This document shows positions 1 to 12,055 of a stretch of DNA of 64,000 nt, one piece after another. The DNA comes from Anaeramoeba ignava (taxonomy: Eukaryota > Metamonada > Anaeramoebidae), in assembly GCA_028826165.1 (NCBI GenBank), contig JAPDFW010000093.1, forward strand, positions 186,001 to 250,000, given 5' to 3'. The notes under the pieces are model-generated. The model was given only the letters and a program-made list of their open reading frames with translations. It was not told where the DNA came from and did no database searches. Both the position numbers and the translations under genes were made by a program. The first letter of the stretch is position 1. Each line of letters starts with the position of its first letter.

Positions 1-1198
1 ATTCAAATTGATGCAAAAAATTACAAAAATCAAACACCACTTCATTTATTATGTCAAAATAATCAAAATGAGAAAATATTGAAACTACTCATAAAACACG
101 GAGCAAACACTCAAAACATTGATTCATTCAAAAATACTCCTCTTCATTATTGTTGCTTGAGAAAACCAAGTTTGGATTTCATTAAAATAATCATCCAAAC
201 AAAACCTGAAATTAGCCCACAAAATTCAGAAAAAAAATCACCATTATATTATCTTTTATTATCCAAATCAACTGGCGAATCTGCAGATTTTTTACTCGAA
301 AATGGAGCTATTGAAGAACTTTATAATTTTTCTGATGGTTTTATTATAAAAATTTTCAGAACTTTTAATAGTTGTTTAATTGATTTGTTTGTAAATTGGG
401 GTTTTGATATTGAACCATTTGTAATTTATTTAAGAAAGTTAAACGATTGTTTTTTATCTTAAATTTACTCAAAAAAAATATTCCTTTTCTTTAATTTAAT
501 GAATTTAGATGAAAAGAAAAAATTCACAATTTATTCAAAAATATCGACAAATATTTTCAATTTGTGAAGACTTTATAAAATTATTCCGAAGACAAGAATT
601 AACAGATTACGAAATTAAATGTATCGATGGAACTATTTCTGTGCATAAAATAATTTTGTTATCAAGAATAAAAGAAATTGGAATTGAAAATTTTACTTTT
701 CATTTATCAAAACTGGAAAAAAAAGAAGCAAATGAAATTTTGATGTTTGTCTATTCAGGATTAATCAAAAAAAATTATGTAAAATTAGTTGATTTTTTTG
801 CAAAAATGGGAATTAAAAAGGAATTGTTTTGGAAAAAAATTGGAAGAAAAGGATTATTATTTGATTTCAAGAGGTTATTTGAAGATGAAGAAAGCAAAGA
901 TTTTGAAATTATTTTGGAGAATTCTCAAATTAAAGCTCACAAAACAATTCTTATAGCTCGATCTGAACTTTTTCGAGGAATGTTTAATAGTGTTCAGGAT
1001 GATTCTAACCAAGTTCATGATTATTCTGGTTTTTCTTCTGATACAATTGAAGTTTTGATTAAGTTTATTTATTTGGATGAGATTGAAGAGAGTTTGGATG
1101 ATTTAGTTTTAAATGAGTTGTTTGATTCTTGTGAATATTTCCAGTTGAATCGTTATTCAAAAATTCATGGAGAATTATTTGAACAGAAACAAAAATAG
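1..1198 (+). CDS. Ankyrin-repeat / double BTB protein (5' truncated by window)
   Basis: The frame is open from base 1. The first about 140 codons read as ankyrin repeats (TPLHLLC, LLIKHGAN, TPLHYCC motifs). The frame closes at 460-462, but a GT at 421 and an AG at 507-508 define an 88-nt phase-0 intron that joins the ankyrin part to 509-1198. The second exon holds two BTB/POZ-like modules: DYEIKCIDGTISVHKIIL near its start, and DFEIILENSQIKAHKTIL followed by SELFRGMF about 100 residues later. The second module closely resembles the BTB of the RCC1-BTB genes at 47.6-62.6 kb. BTB domains mediate oligomerisation and often recruit Cul3 ligases; ankyrin repeats bind partners. The N-terminus lies outside the window. 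The intron call is inferred; without it there would be two short genes. Confidence 0.75.
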
Positions 1199-1426
1199 AA
1201 ACAAAATTAAAAATAAAATTAAAAATATTTTTTTCCGAATAATTTTATTATTTTTCTTGTTTTAAAATAAAATAAAAGTAGAATTCAAATCAATTTCAAA
1301 ATAATTGCCCAATAATAATGATAAGAATAAATAATAACAAACTTGAATAATTTGAAAAGTAAAAAAATGAAAAAATTAACTAAGAGAATTTTTGAAATAA
1401 AAAAAAAAGTTTTTTCTTCTAAATAT

Positions 1427-2902
1427 TTAAATATTTAAAGATAAATTGCGAAAAATTGCAAGTCTTTGAGGAATTTGTTTTTTTGGTTGTTCTAAAGAGA
1501 ATAAATCAAAAGTTAAAGGATTATCTGGAGTTTCAATTTTATGATGAATAAATCTACATCTTTTACCATATGGACAAAAACCTCTGTTATGAAAAGATTT
1601 GCAAATTTGGGTTTTATATTTTGGGTGTCTAGTCACAGATCTATTAATGAATTTTTGAGAATATTGAATATTAAATATTGAATTGAATATTAAATATTGA
1701 ATTAAATTGAATATTAAATATTGAATATTGAATTGAATTGAATTGAATTGAATATTGAATATTGAATATTGAATATTGAATTGAATATTAAATTGAATTG
1801 AATATTGAATATTGAATATTGAATATTGAATATTGAATATTGAATATTGAATATTGAATATTGAATATTGAATTTTGAATATTGAATATTGGAATGAATA
1901 TTGAAATATTGGGAATGAATTTTTGAATGGAATCGAATTGAATATTGAATATTGAATATTGAATATTGAATATTGAATATTGAATATTGGGAATGTGAAT
2001 ATTGAAATAAATTGAATATTGAATATTGAATGAATTGAATGAATTGGAAATTGAATTGGAATTGAAATTTGGTGAATATTGGTGAATTGAATATTGAATT
2101 GAATTGAATTGGTAAATTGAAATAATTGAATATTGAATTGAAATTTGGAATGGAATGTGAAATGAATTGAAATTGAAATTGAATATTGAATAAAATTGAA
2201 TTGAATATTGAATTAAATATTGTATTGAATATTGAATCCAAATTGAATATTGAAATGGAATATTGAATGAATATTGGAAAATATTGAATATTGAATTAAA
2301 TATTGAATATTGAATATTAAATATTGAATTAAATATTGAATATTGAATTGAATATTGAATATTGAATTGAATTGAATATTGAATATTGAATATTGAATTG
2401 AATTGAATTGAATTGAATATTAAATTGAATTGAATATTGAATATTGAATTTTTGAATTGAATTGAATTTTTGATTTGATTTAATTTTTTTTAAATGATTT
2501 ATACCTAAGTTCATGATAACCATGTGCAAATTGACATTTGTTTCCATATTTACAAAATCCTTTTTCTTCCCATGATCTGCAAAGTTCAGTTTTATAAAGT
2601 GAAGGAGGTTGTTGTTTTACTTTTTTTTGTTTTTTCTTTTTTTTTGGACTTTTTGATAAAATTTGAGAAGGAAATTGTTCTTCATTTGAATAAGAATTTT
2701 GATTTGGTGATTCAAGTTGATTTTCTATTAATTTTGTTGATTTATTTCGATGAATTTTTTGAAATGCTTTTGCTATTTCTGAATTTTGATTTGTGATCGA
2801 ATTTTGAATTGATTTAGAATTGTTTGAAATTTGTGAAGTTTGAATAAATAATGAATTTCCAAGTAAAAAATTAGTTGGTTGATAATAAAAATGTTTTAAC
2901 AT
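1427..2902 (-). CDS. Tandem CCCH zinc-finger protein, TTP/TIS11 type
   Basis: Two exons on the minus strand, 2902-2505 and 1640-1427, give 203 aa. Both fingers fit C-x8-C-x5-C-x3-H. Finger 1 begins YKTELC and ends [10 protein letters not shown]; finger 2 begins [10 protein letters not shown] and ends RFIHH. The intron (donor GTATAA, acceptor AATAG) splits the linker so that the spliced product reads [13 protein letters not shown], matching the ELRS-RHPKYKTE linker of the TTP/ZFP36/TIS11 family. This confirms the splice. Family members bind AU-rich elements in mRNA 3' UTRs and recruit deadenylases. The N-terminal about 100 residues are Ser/Asn/Lys-rich and unrecognised. The 864-nt intron is almost entirely simple repeat. 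An AU-rich-element binder in so AT-rich a genome should depend strongly on UTR context (inference). Confidence 0.88.
1641..2504. repeat. Intronic TTGAATA-type repeat in the CCCH gene
   Basis: From about 1660 to 2465 the intron is built of TTGAATA, TTGAAT and TTAAATA units in many permutations. On the minus strand it reads TATTCAA and encodes spurious open frames of I/F/N/Q/Y/S. The repeats fill the intron but stop short of both splice sites. Confidence 0.9.
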
Positions 2903-3452
2903 TTTTAATAAAAATAAAAATAAAAATAAAAATAATAAATTTTAATAAAGATAAAAAATAAAAAGAAAAGAAAAATAAAATTTTTTTTTTTAAATTTTTT
3001 TTTTTTTTTTCAGGCAAAACAAACTCAAAAAAAAATTAAAATAAAAATTAAAAACTTGATTTGGAAATTAAAATAAAAATTAAAATTAAATTAAAATTAA
3101 ATTAATTTAAAATAAAAATTTGATTTGGAAAATAAAAATTTTTGATTAAATTTTTTTCTTGTTAAATAAATAAAAAGATCAGTTTAATTTAAACCCCCTT
3201 TTTTATTTATTTTCCTTTTTTAAAAATACTAATCCAAAAAAAAATTAAATTTATTGTTTATATTAATTCTATTTAATTTCTTTTTCTTTGTTGTATTTTT
3301 TATTTATTTAGATCAATTTTTTAATTAAAAAAATAAATTTAAAATTGTTTTAAATTAAAATCAAATAAGCAAAATTCACATTTAAAAAATCAAATCCAAA
3401 AAATCAAAATTTTTTGATCTTTTTTATTTTTATTATTATTTTTATTTTTAAT
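2903..3452. other. Intergenic spacer, no gene seen
   Basis: Very AT-rich, with A and T homopolymers and short AAAATT runs. It is the upstream region of the CCCH gene and the downstream region of the UBX gene, both on minus. I see no conserved element. Confidence 0.6.
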
Positions 3453-5132
3453 TTAATCTTCTTTTAAAACATAAAGAAGTTCATTATTTTGAATTCCTTC
3501 TTCTTCTAAAGTTTTATTTGGATCATCAAAAATTTTTTTTGGGAAATTTTTAACTAAAGTAAAAGGAGAATCAGATAAAGCATCTTGAGAAGAAAGATAA
3601 ATCCAATCAAAAATAACTTGAATTTTATCTTGTTTATAAAAACGTCTTTGAATTCTTTGTGAATTTGGAAGTTTAATTGCAATTGTAAGAACATTTGAAT
3701 CATTTGCATTTTCTGGTTCAGAAGGCAAATTTTGTTTTTTTTCTTCTAATTCTTTTTGCCAAGCAAGTTCTCTTTCTCTTTTTTGTCTTTCTTTTCTTTC
3801 TTTTTCTTCTTTTCGTTTTTTTTCTTCTTCTTTTTCTTTTTTTTCTCTTTCTTCTTCAAGAATATCTCTTTCTCTATCAATTAGTAAAGAATTAAGGAAT
3901 TCTTGATCTTGTTCTTGGATAATTGAAGTATTTGAATCAATGTTTTGACTAAAAAAAAGCAAATAATTTTTTGCCTTCTTAATTTAATTTACAAAATACA
4001 AAATATAAATATAAATTACTTTTTTGTTAAAGTTGATGATTTTCTTAATTCTGATTCTTCTAAAGAATTACAAAGTCCTAAAAGAAGTTCATTTACTGTA
4101 AATTCTCCTTCAAAAATTCTTTGATAAAGTGTTTCTTCTGATGAATCTGTTGAGATTATTGCAAGAAAAGGATAACATCTTGCTTCAAGAATTAAACTTA
4201 ATTTATATCCACTTGTTCTTCTAATTGAATCACCCCATAAAATAAAGTTTTGGTTTAAAAAAGAAATTGTTCTTGGATCATCAAGAATATTTCTAAAGAA
4301 AAAAAGAAAAGAAATTTAGATTGATTTTTTTTCATTTGTTTTTCTCATTTAGTTTACTCAATAAAATAATTTGTTCTTGAATGTAAATCAGAATGTAGAT
4401 AAACAACAAGTAATTTTTCATTTTGTTTTGCAAGTTCAAAAGCCTCTTGATAAGAACCTTGAAAAAATTGTGGATATTCACGACCGATTGAACGAATTTG
4501 ATTGAGAAAAAATTCTTAAATATTGAAATAAATATTAAATAAAATATTAAAAATATTTAAATATATTTTTACGATTATCAGCATTTGGATCTTTTGTTAA
4601 TATCTCAATTGTATTTTTTGCAAATCCAATAACATTATTAACTACTTGAGAAAAAAAATTTCCATTTCTATTTTTGTTTGTAATACTTTCAATTGGTGTT
4701 TTTGGTTTTTCATCATTTAAATTGTGAATTGGTGTAAATATATTTTCTGAATTTAATTGTAATTTTTTTTCATCTTCATTTTCACTTTTATTTTCATCAT
4801 TTTCATTTTCATTTTCATTTTTATTCCATTCAAAATTATCTTGTTCTAATTCTTTCTCATTTTTATTATTTTTTTCATTTTCATTATCAAATTCATTTGG
4901 ATTGAAAAGATATTGATTAATTGACATCTTTTGTAATAATAATAAAAATAAATAAAAATAATAAAATATTGTTGTTATTGTTATTTTTTTGTTTTTAAAA
5001 AATAAAACCAACTTGAAGATTCCAATTATTTTTTTCTAAAATTTTTTTTGCAATTATTTCATCATTAATTTTTGTTATTCTTTGAAATTCTTGAATAATT
5101 CGTTCATTTCCAAAATTTTGTAAGTTTGACAT
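3453..5132 (-). CDS. UBA-UAS-UBX domain protein (UBXN7/Ubx5-like p97 adaptor)
   Basis: Five exons on the minus strand: 5132-5013, 4927-4573, 4514-4358, 4292-4020 and 3948-3453. All phases agree and give 466 aa. The N-terminal about 45 residues form a UBA-like domain (RITKINDEIIAKKIL, then NNWNLQMSINQYL across the first splice). An Asn/Glu-rich linker follows. Exons 3-4 encode a UAS thioredoxin-like domain (GSYQEAFELAKQNEKLLVVYLHS; later LDDPRTISFLNQNFILWG). A charged coiled coil leads to a C-terminal UBX domain (LTIAIKLPNSQRIQRRF to the C-terminus). This order and length match UBXN7/Ubx5, which links ubiquitinated substrates and Cullin ligases to p97/Cdc48. No membrane hairpin is visible, which argues against FAF2/UBXD8. 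Confidence 0.87.
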
Positions 5133-5224
5133 TCTTTAAAAAATTGAAAAAAAAATAAAAAAAATGAAATTTTAATTTTTTTAATTTTTTTCATTTTTTT
5201 CTTTTTTTAATTTTTAAAAAAAAA
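5133..5224. promoter_or_regulatory. 92-bp divergent intergenic region
   Basis: Only 92 bp separate the start codons of the UBX gene (minus) and the CAP-Gly gene (plus). It is a run of A and T tracts without a clear TATA box. Any promoter must serve both directions or overlap a coding region. Confidence 0.5.
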
Positions 5225-6778
5225 ATGTTAAAAGTTGGTAAAAAAGTAAAATTTGGAGAGAAAATAGGAACGATTCGTTATATTGGACCAACAACATTTG
5301 CATCAGGAGTTTGGATAGGAATTGAATTAGAACAATCTGGTAAAAAAATGAAGAAAAAAAGAAACAAAAAAATTTTAATTAAAAAATAAAACAAAAATTT
5401 TTTAATACAAAATAGAAGGAACAAATAACGGTTCAATAAACGGGATTCAATATTTTTCTTCTAAAGAAAAGCGTGGAATTTTTCTTAGAGCTGAAAATCT
5501 CAAAAACAAAATTTTTATTGATCAAAAAAAAGTAGAAACGATGCAACATTTTTTATCTAAAGGACATTTATTATTTTCAAGAACACATTCACTTTCTCAG
5601 AATTTTGATGACAAATTAGAATTTTCAATCACAGAAAATAACCAATTTAACAAATTAAAAGAAAAAACAAAATCAATTGAAAAAAAAGCACAAATTATTA
5701 TCTCAGAAAAGATAATAATAATAATAATAACAATGATAATAACAATAATAATAATGATTTAAAAAAAGACAATGAAGAAATTGAAAAAATTCAAAACCAG
5801 CAAATTGAAATTCAAGGTATTGAAGATGAGAGCAATAATCGTAAGTTAGAAGTTATTTTATTTCCATTTATTTTTATTATTTTCGAAAAATTTCATTTTA
5901 AAAAAAAAATTTTTTTAATTCAAAATTCGAAAAATTTTTTAGCTTTATCTTCTCTTAAACAAGTTGTTAAAAAACATGAAGAAACTTTCCAGAAATTAAT
6001 TCAAGAAAGAGATCATTTCAAAAATCAAGTTGAAGAATTAAATTTAAAAATTAGTCAAAAAGGAGAAGAAGGAAAAAAATTTATTGAAAATCATAAAGAT
6101 TGGCAAAAATATTTTGAAATTAAAAAAAAATCCAAAGAATTAAAGAACTTAGTTAGATATGGAAAATTAGAAGGACAACATTTACTTTATCGGATTCAAG
6201 TGAATATTTTTTTTTTTAAAAAAAAAATTTTGTTGAATTCTTTCTTAATTTTAATTCAATATAAAAAAAATAATAGGAAGAAAAAAAAAAACTTGATTTA
6301 ACGAATGAAGATATTTTACAAAAACAAATTGATGATTTAAAATCAGAAATTCAAGAGGCTCGAAAATTGCACAATCATTATATTGAAGAACAAAAAAGAA
6401 TTGATGAAGAATTAATGTTTTCAGGAATTAATCTTGAAGTTGCAAGAAGTTCTATTAAAACAGAAATTGGTAATTTTCAATCAATAGAAATTCAATCAAT
6501 TTGAATTTTTTTTGAAAATTATTTTTTTATTATGATTATTATTAGCAAATGTCAAAAAGAAAATTCGTGAAAAAGAAAGAGAAGCGATGAAAAAGGAATT
6601 TTATCGACGCAGATTGATTAGTCAAATTAATAATAATTTTTCAAAAGAAGGAATTATTGAAATGCGTAATAAAGCAAAGTCACTAGAAATTGAATTGAAA
6701 AGAACAAAAAAGCAAATTGTAGAATATGAAAGAGCACAAAATCAAATTCAGCCAAGTACAAAACTTTTAAAAAATTAA
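5225..6778 (+). CDS. CAP-Gly domain coiled-coil protein (one apparent frameshift)
   Basis: Exons 5225-5339, 5416-5840, 5943-6199, 6277-6469 and 6546-6778 encode about 407 aa. The CAP-Gly domain spans residues 1-70 (GTIRYIGPTTFASGVWIG, then NNGSINGIQYF). The usual GKNDG microtubule/EEY-binding motif is GTNNG here. The rest is charged coiled coil, as in dynactin p150 or CLIP-type plus-end proteins. At about 5706-5711 the frame slips: one extra A in the AAAA run before a GAT-AAT microsatellite would give an SEKDNNN tract and restore the frame, and the exon sum is then divisible by three. There is no GT in that stretch, so an intron cannot explain it. The last exon may splice (CCA-A|GTACAA near 6759) into the RasGEF below, making one long gene. 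Confidence 0.78.
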
Positions 6779-7802
6779 TTTAATTTAAAAATGAATTTAA
6801 TTTAAAAACTGAATTTAAAAAATGAATTTAATTTAAAAACTGAATTTAATTTAAAATGAATTTAATTTAAAATGAATTTAATTTAAAAATGAATTTAATT
6901 TAAAAATGAATTTAATTAAAATTGAATTTAATTAAAATTGAATTTAATTTAAAACTGAATTTAATTTAAAAAATGAATTTAATTTAAAAATGAATTTAAT
7001 TTAAAATGAATTTAATTTAAAAAATTAATTTAATTAAAAATTAATTTAATTTAAAAATGAATTTAATTTAAAAACTGAATTTAATTTAAAAACGAATTTA
7101 ATTTAAAAATGAATTTAATTTAAAATTGAATTTAATTTAAAAATGAATTTAATTTAAAAACTGAATTTAATTTAAAAACTGAATTTAATTTAAAAATGAA
7201 TTTAATTTAAAAATGAATTTAATTTAAAAATGAATTTAATTTAAAAATTGAATTTAATTTAAAAATTGAATTTAATTTAAAAATGAATTTAATTTAAAAA
7301 ATGGATTTAATTTAAAAATTAATTTAATTAAAATTGAATTTAATTTAAAATGAATTTAATTTAAAAATGAATTTAATTTAAAAATGAATTTAATTTAAAA
7401 AATTGAATTTAATTTAAAAACTTAATTTAATTTAAAAACTTAATTTAATTTAAAAATGGATTTAAAAAATGAATTTAATTTAAAAATGAATTTTAAAAAT
7501 TAATTTAATTTAAAAATGAATTTTAAAAATTAATTTAATTTAAAAATGAATTTTAAAAATTAATTTAATTTAATTTAAAAATTGAATTTAATTTAAAAAC
7601 TGAATTTAATTTAAAAATGAATTTAATTAAAATTGAATTTAATTTAAAACTGAATTTAATTTAAAAATGAATTTAATTTAAAAACTAATTTAATTTAAAA
7701 ACTGAATTTAATTTAAAAACTGAATTTAATTTAAAAATTAATTTAATTTAAAAACTGAATTTAATTTAAAAATGAATTTAATTTAAAAAATGAATTTTAA
7801 AA
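6779..7802. repeat. 17-18 bp minisatellite between CAP-Gly and RasGEF
   Basis: About one kilobase of tandem units resembling ATGAATTTAATTTAAAA with single-base variants. It covers the whole interval from the CAP-Gly stop to the first RasGEF coding exon, leaving no unique sequence for a promoter. Either it is a promoter-bearing spacer, or, more economically, an intron of a joint gene: the acceptor AAAAG at 7817-7821 is in matching phase. Confidence 0.9.
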
Positions 7803-10800
7803 ATGAATTTAAAAAAAAAAGCTCCATTATCTGAAATGCCAGAAAATAAAGCACAATGGATTGCTGCTGTTATGAAAAAATATCCAAAGGTTCTTGAAAT
7901 GCGTGAAAGATTAAGACCATTGCAAAGATCTTTAACATTTGGAAGATTAAAAAATGCAGCAAAAACTGAAGCACGTGATGCTTTACCAAAAGATTCAGTA
8001 ATTGAAATTATTATGCAATATTTTAAACAAGAAGGATATGATCCAATAGTAGATTATTTAGTTGACAAAACAGGAGTTCCATGTAAAAAAAATCAATTTA
8101 AAACTTAATTTAAACATTTAATTTAAACAATCAATTTAAAACTGAATTTAAAACTTAATTTAAAACTGAATTTAAAATTTAATTTAAAACTGAATTTAAA
8201 ACTTAATTTAAAATTGAATTTAAAACTTAATTTAAACAATCAATTTAAAACTTAATTTAAAACTGAATTTAAAATTGAATTTAAAACTTAATTTAAAACT
8301 TAATTTAAAACTGAATTTAAAACTGAATTTAAAACTGAATTTAAAACTTAATTTAAAACTGAATTTAAAAACTTAATTTAAACAATCAATTTAAAAATGA
8401 ATTTAAAACTGAATTTAAAACTGAATTTAAAACTGAATTTAAAACTTAATTTAAAACTGAATTTAAAACTGAATTTAAAACTTAATTTAAAATTTAATTT
8501 AAAACTGAATTTAAAAACTTAATTTAATTTTCTCAAATTATAAAATATATCAGATAAAGAACCTTATTTCCATGATAGTGGAATTTTAGATTTACTTACA
8601 CTTGAAATTAGAGATGTATCAAAAATTTGGGATGCTAATTTAGATGGAGTTCAAAATCCAATTGCACAAGAAGAAATATTTGAAAAACCGGAAGATAATC
8701 CAAAATTTTTTCAACGTAAATTGTTTCATTATTTGAATATTTTTTAAGCTATTTTGCTTAATTTTGAAAAATTTTTTTAATTTAATTTAATTTAATTTAA
8801 TTTAATTTAATTTAATTAGTTGATGATGATGATGTTTCAATTTGGGATGAACCTCCAGATAATCCAAATAACATTCGTTACGATGAAGAATTAATGGCCC
8901 AATTAAATGACGCAACTCAAAATTATTTAAATGTTATTTTATTTGCTAATTTGAATAAATTAATTGAGAAACTTACTTATCATCATAAATTAATTGGTAG
9001 TTAAAATTAAAATTTATTAAAATTAAAATTAAAATTAAAATTAAAATCAATATCAAAATTAAAATTAAAATTAATATTAAAATTAAAATTAAAATTCATT
9101 TATAAAATTAAAATTATAAAATTAAAATTAAATTTAAATTAAAATTAAAATTAAAATTAAAAAATAAAATTTATTAAAATTAAATTTAAATTTAAAATTA
9201 AAATTAAAATTAAAATTAAAATTAAAATTAAAAAATAAAATTTATTAAAATTAAAATTAAAATTAAAATTTATTAAAAATTAAAAATTAAAATTAAAATT
9301 AAAATTAAAATTTAATATTAAAATTAAAATTAAAATTAAAATTAAAATTAAAATTAAAATTAAAATTAAAAATTAAAATCAATATTAAAATTAATATTAA
9401 AATCAATATTAAAATTAAAATTAAAATTAAAATTAAGATCACAAATATGAAGAAGCATTTTTAATGACATATCAATCATTTATCAAACCAGAACATTTAT
9501 TTTTCAAGTTACTTCAAAGAATGAAAATCCCAGAAAATAGACCTGAAATTTTATCAAAGAGTCGAAAATTAATTCTTACAAGAGTCAAACATATTTTCAA
9601 AGTTTGGCTTGAAAAATATCCATTAGATATTCCACCAAAATTATTGGAACATCTTAAGCAAGTCTTGCATCAACACAGATCAAAAGATTCTACTTCTCAA
9701 CGTATAATTACTTTAATTGATCAAATTACCACTTCTAGAAAAAATCCGAAAGTTATTGATGTTCCTACATCAATGAGAAAAATTCATAAGAAAAAATTTC
9801 AAGCACCAGAACCTTTAGAAATGGAACCAAGAATTCCAAAAAATTTATTTTCTCATGATTTACAACTTTCACATATTGGTAGATAATATTTTGAAAATTA
9901 AAATTAAAATTCATTTATAAAATTAAAATTCATTTATAAAATTAAAATTCATTTATAAAATTAAAATTCATTTATAAAATTAAAATTCATTTATAAAATT
10001 AAAATTAAAATTAAAATTCATTTTGAAAATTAAAATTAAAATTAAAATTAAAAATTAAAATTAAAATTAAAATTAAAATTAAAATTAATTTTGAAAATTA
10101 AATTTAAAATTAAAATTATAATTAATTTTGAAAATTAAAATCCATTTATAAAATTAAAAAAATAAAAAAGATGAAGTTGAACTTGCACGTCAAATGACGT
10201 TATGGAACTTCGCAGTATTTGAGAAAATCGAGCCTAGTGAGTTAGTAACACAGGCATGGAGCAAAGCGAAGTTGAAACACAAAGCACCAAATGTAACAAA
10301 GTTAATTGAACGATTCAATTTAATTGTAGGATATGTAGCGAAAGAAATCTTAACACCACCAACAGCAAAAGGAAGAAGCAAACAAATCATACGGTTTATA
10401 AAGGTAGCAGAAGCACTCTACGAATTGAACAATTTCAACGATCTTATGGCAATTGTGGCATCACTTGATAGCTCAGGAGTTAAAAGACTTGCTGACTCCT
10501 TTTCTCAAGTTCCTGCAAATTTTATTAATTTATTCACAAAGTATAAAACTCTTCTTTCTGCTGAAGCTAGATATAAAACTTACAGAGAAAAACTCTCCTC
10601 AATTCGTCTTACTTGCATACCTTATCTTGGAATGTATTTATCCGATATTGTTTATGTTTCTGATGGTTCCCCTGATAAGGTTGATGGTTTGATTAATTTC
10701 GCAAAAAGAAAAATGCTTTATAATATTATTATGGAAATCCAAAAATTTCAACAAATTCCTTATAATCTTACTTTTATTTTCCAAATCTCAGTTTTGTTCG

Positions 10801-10877
10801 AAAAAATTGAACTTCATACTGATAAACAATTATATAGTCTCTCCTTAGAACGTGAACCACGTGCTTCCAAAAAATAA
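7803..10877 (+). CDS. LisH-RasGEF protein (REM + CDC25 catalytic domain)
   Basis: Exons 7803-8082, 8554-8715, 8820-8996, 9438-9878 and 10171-10877 agree in phase and give 588 aa. Exon 1 carries a LisH-like motif (VIEIIMQYFKQEGYDPIVDYL), used for dimerisation. A short acidic region follows. Exon 4 is the RasGEF_N/REM domain (YEEAFLMTYQSFIKP). Exon 5 is the CDC25 catalytic domain: ARQMTLWNFAVFEKIEPSEL, then the FIKVAEALYELNNFNDLMAI block, then IPYLGMYLSDIVYVSDGSPD. It should load GTP onto a Ras-family GTPase at membranes. LisH-RasGEF pairing is known in amoebozoan RasGEFs. The start is uncertain: the ATG at 7803 is the last unit of the minisatellite, and the exon may instead begin at 7822 after an acceptor. 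Introns 1, 3 and 4 are repeat-filled. Confidence 0.87.
8083..8553. repeat. RasGEF intron 1 repeat
   Basis: Units of about 13-15 bp resembling AAAACTGAATTTA and AAAACTTAATTTA, with occasional AACAATCAATTT. The motif is clearly related to the minisatellite at 6779-7802 on the other side of the exon, which suggests both expanded as introns of the same transcription unit. Confidence 0.88.
8997..9437. repeat. RasGEF intron 3 AAAATT repeat
   Basis: Hexanucleotide AAAATT runs with a few AATATT and TTTATT variants, bounded by donor GTAGTT and acceptor TTAAG. Confidence 0.88.
9879..10170. repeat. RasGEF intron 4 AAAATT / CATTTATAAAATT repeat
   Basis: Begins at donor GTAGAT, contains about five tandem units of TTAAAATTCATTTATAAAA, then plain AAAATT hexamers, and ends at AAAAAG. 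Confidence 0.85.
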
Positions 10878-11047
10878 TTTCTTCTTTAATTCAATTTTTA
10901 ATCCAATTTTTTTAATTCAATTTTTAATTTGTTTTTTTTTTGGAATGGAAAAAAAGATCAATAAAAGATAATAAAACAGTAAATATACCTTTACTTAAAA
11001 AATAAACTAATTTTCTTTTTCTTTTTTTATTTCCAAAAATCTATTTA

Positions 11048-11143
11048 AAAAAGAAAAAGAAATTTAAAACTGAAGTTGAAAGATTAACAAACAGACTTAA
11101 AATGGTTGAATTTGAAAAAGAAAATTTAAAGAAATTAATGTAA
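11048..11143 (+). pseudogene. 3' remnant of a PAS-coiled-coil gene (copy 0)
   Basis: About 31 codons match the extreme C-terminus of the array genes (FKTEVERLTNRLKMVEFEK to the final KKLM), then TAA. There is no upstream exon: homology starts abruptly at about 11048. The homology runs on for about 310 bp past the stop and is nearly identical to the 3' flank of copy A (13842-14153). This is a leftover 3' end from an unequal duplication, not an expressed gene as far as can be seen. Confidence 0.85.
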
Positions 11144-11749
11144 ATTGATTTTGTTCCACTTTTTTTTAAATCAATTCCAAAAATCAATTCCAAATTTTCT
11201 CTAATAAAATGGTTTGATTTTTAATTTTTTGATTAAATAATTTTCCAAAAAATTAAAAGGAGAAAAACAAATTTTCGCAAATTTTTTTTTTAATAATTCA
11301 ATAAAAATGTTGGATTTTATTTCTTTAAGAGATAAATCAAGGAATTAAAAGAGAAATAATTTTTTAAACATTTTTTAAATTAACTTTAAATAACATTAAT
11401 TAAATTTCTTTATTCTTTTTTTATTCTTTTTTTCTTTATTAAAATGATCATTGTGTTCTTTGATATTATGAAATGAAGTTTGGTTTGTTTAATTTATTAT
11501 TATTAATTTTATTCCTTTTTTTATTTTTATTTTTTATTTTATTTTTTTTGGATTTTTTGTTTTAAAAATAAAAGCGATCGATCGCAATTAAAATTTAATT
11601 TTAATTTTTAATTTTAATTTTAATTTTAAATTTAATTTATTTTTTTAATTAAAAAAAGAAGACAAAAATTTTTTTCTTTCTTAATCACTTTTTTCTTTTT
11701 CTTTTTTTTTTGGTTTGATATTTTTTTTTTATTATTAGAAAATTGAAAA
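11144..11749. other. Spacer upstream of PAS copy A, with a GC-rich palindrome
   Basis: The left half is the duplicated 3' flank described for the remnant. The right half is T-rich and ends at the copy A start codon. At 11574-11585 lies a perfect 12-bp palindrome, GCGATCGATCGC, conspicuous in this AT-rich spacer. It could be a binding site for a dimeric factor (inference). Confidence 0.55.
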
Positions 11750-12022
11750 ATGGGAAATGCAAACAATATTAAACACAAAATTACAAAAGCATCAATAAAG
11801 AAATATAGAAAAAAAATCTATTCATCTCAAGATGCAATTGCAGTTGTATCCCCAGAAAAGGGGTATATTGAAGCAAATGATGCTGCTGTAAAGCTATTTG
11901 AAGCTTCTTCAAAAGAAGAGTTGTTTAAACATCGCCCAGATACTCTAAGTCCTCAGTTTCAGGCTCATTTAGGCAAATCTTCTCATGAAGTTATGATGGA
12001 AGTTGTCCAAAAAGCTTTTCAG

Positions 12023-12055
<33 letters not shown>

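Noticed and set aside
1714-2547. Minus-strand open frames rich in I, F, N, Q, Y and S
   Set aside because: They are translations of the TATTCAA repeat inside the CCCH intron; splice sites and the conserved finger linker show the region is intronic.
10190-10390. Minus-strand frame opposite the RasGEF catalytic exon
   Set aside because: Antisense shadow of a conserved domain, no start context or homology.
7972-10857. CACGTG also at about 7972 and 10856
   Set aside because: Both lie inside RasGEF coding exons and are explained by codons, so they were not counted as regulatory.
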